Below are positions 63,437 through 64,000 of a stretch of 64,000 nt of DNA, piece by piece. Under the pieces are notes generated by a model that was not told where the DNA came from, did no database searches, and saw only the letters and a list, made by a program, of their open reading frames with translations. Location of the stretch: the NCBI RefSeq assembly GCF_028368975.1, contig NZ_JAQNDM010000002.1, positions 682,001 through 746,000 of the forward strand, given 5' to 3'. The position numbers and the translations under genes were made by a program. The first letter of the stretch is position 1, and each line of letters begins with the position of its first letter. The stretch is from Stigmatella ashevillena. GTDB taxonomy: Bacteria; Myxococcota; Myxococcia; Myxococcales; Myxococcaceae.

Positions 63437-64000
63437 TCAGGCCGTGGGGGCCGAGGCTTCGCCCCCCTTGTCCATCTTGTTGGCGATATCCCGGAAGGAC
63501 AGGTGCCCCAAGGACAGCAGCAGCAGGCCGAAGCCCACTTGCTGGAGCGTCTGGCACAGCCACATCACGTTCGCGTAGGCCAGCCCACTGGAGTTCACCA
63601 CCGTGGCCGGCAAAAAGAGGCTCATGCCCACCTTCGTCGCCGCCTGGAAGGTGCCCATCATCCCCGGCGCCGCGGGGATCATCAGCCCCACCACCAGCAC
63701 CGTCATCACCACGTAGCCCTGGAACAGCGTCAGGCCCATCGGCTGGCACGACGGGTCCACCGTGCCCGCGCAGCTGAACGCCCGCGAGAGCAGCGCCATG
63801 CCCGCGCCATTCAGCCCCCAGTAGGCCACGGTATAGAAGAAGAAGAAGGTGATCTGCTTGCCGTCCGGCAGTTGGCGCATCGCCCCGACGAAGCCGTCCA
63901 CCACGTCAGCCATCTTGTCCGCCAGCTTCGGAACGAGCCTGCCCACCGTGGCGCGCACCAGGTGCACCGCGCGATCGTGCTGCCAGCGCGCGAAGAGCAG
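63437..64000 (-). CDS. LPG-synthase-TM/UPF0104-type membrane protein (3' part)
   Basis: The C-terminal 187 residues of a larger membrane protein that enters from the right edge; the frame stays open to base 64000. Several membrane helices are visible (ITFFFFYTVAYWGLNGAGMA, GYVVMTVLVVGLMIPAAPG, LCQTLQQVGFGLLLLSLGHL). MIPAAPGMMGTFQAATKVGM matches the lysylphosphatidylglycerol synthase transmembrane family (the P-x-x-P/G-x-x-G-x-x-E-like core). These proteins are flippases or unknown transporters; members without the synthetase domain are common. It converges on the micro-operon. Confidence 0.8.
   Translation of the reverse strand: MLFARWQHDRAVHLVRATVGRLVPKLADKMADVVDGFVGAMRQLPDGKQITFFFFYTVAYWGLNGAGMALLSRAFSCAGTVDPSCQPMGLTLFQGYVVMTVLVVGLMIPAAPGMMGTFQAATKVGMSLFLPATVVNSSGLAYANVMWLCQTLQQVGFGLLLLSLGHLSFRDIANKMDKGGEASAPTA

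Overview
The window reads as chromosome of a myxobacterium, most likely of the Cystobacterineae (Stigmatella, Hyalangium, Cystobacter or Archangium type). The grounds are high GC with strong third-position bias, dense operons with 1-4 base overlaps, and gene kinds typical of the group: a chemosensory cluster, secreted chitinase, mannosidase and lysozyme, Kelch and FG-GAP lipoproteins, tandem small proteins of ribbon-helix-helix type, and a lipoprotein toxin resembling the SitA toxins passed by outer-membrane exchange. Genus is inference.

Layout. 1-3.2 kb: a minus-strand chemosensory operon cheY, GAF-cheD, cheA, cheW (cut by the window edge). 3.2-7.8 kb: histidine utilisation genes hutU and hutI with a lipoprotein gene between them, then a class II glutamine amidotransferase. 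7.8-17.4 kb: a minus-strand housekeeping block: tilS, ftsH, folP, glmM, pdxJ, acpS, nnr, tsaE. 17.4-18.4 kb: a long non-coding stretch with promoter and hairpins, and two tandem paralogous small proteins. 18.4-22.1 kb: a ChaN-like protein, a YjbR-type protein with a histone-H1-like tail, and an acyl-CoA carboxylase carboxyltransferase.

22.1-32.4 kb: most of the 3,5-diaminohexanoate route of lysine degradation (kamD, kamE, kal, kce and, apart from them, kdd). A periplasmic catalase and an ankyrin-repeat protein lie on the opposite strand in the middle. kamD starts the degradation operon and a small exported protein is translationally coupled to it. The shared kamD/catalase upstream region carries operator-like repeats. 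32.4-37.7 kb: esterase, family 4 uracil-DNA glycosylase, coaBC, and a large envelope protein of repeated carboxypeptidase-regulatory domains. 37.8-42.5 kb: siderophore-interacting-type flavoprotein, GH92 mannosidase and a sugar-binding lipoprotein. 42.6-51 kb: a helical protein of unknown function, lytic transglycosylase, PP2C phosphatase with cyclic-nucleotide-binding domain, a 61-residue protein, a PAS histidine kinase and a CPBP protease.

51-59.6 kb: exported or lytic proteins: an endonuclease/exonuclease/phosphatase-FG-GAP lipoprotein, a GH18 chitinase, a goose-type lysozyme fused to an M15-like peptidase without a signal peptide, and a Kelch lipoprotein. 59.6-62.3 kb: a lipoprotein toxin with a C-terminal AHH-type nuclease and its neighbour, a composite Imm11-like plus SUFU-like immunity protein. 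A CAU-anticodon tRNA follows directly, then a micro-operon (proline-rich protein, ribbon-helix-helix protein, 55-residue protein) and a partial LPG-synthase-type membrane protein.

The best candidates for new biology are the toxin/composite-immunity pair beside the tRNA, the lysine-degradation region with its catalase-ankyrin insert and coupled exported protein, the signal-less lysozyme-peptidase, and the two sets of very small proteins at 17.8-18.3 and 62.7-63.4 kb. All assignments come from reading the sequence; no database search was run.
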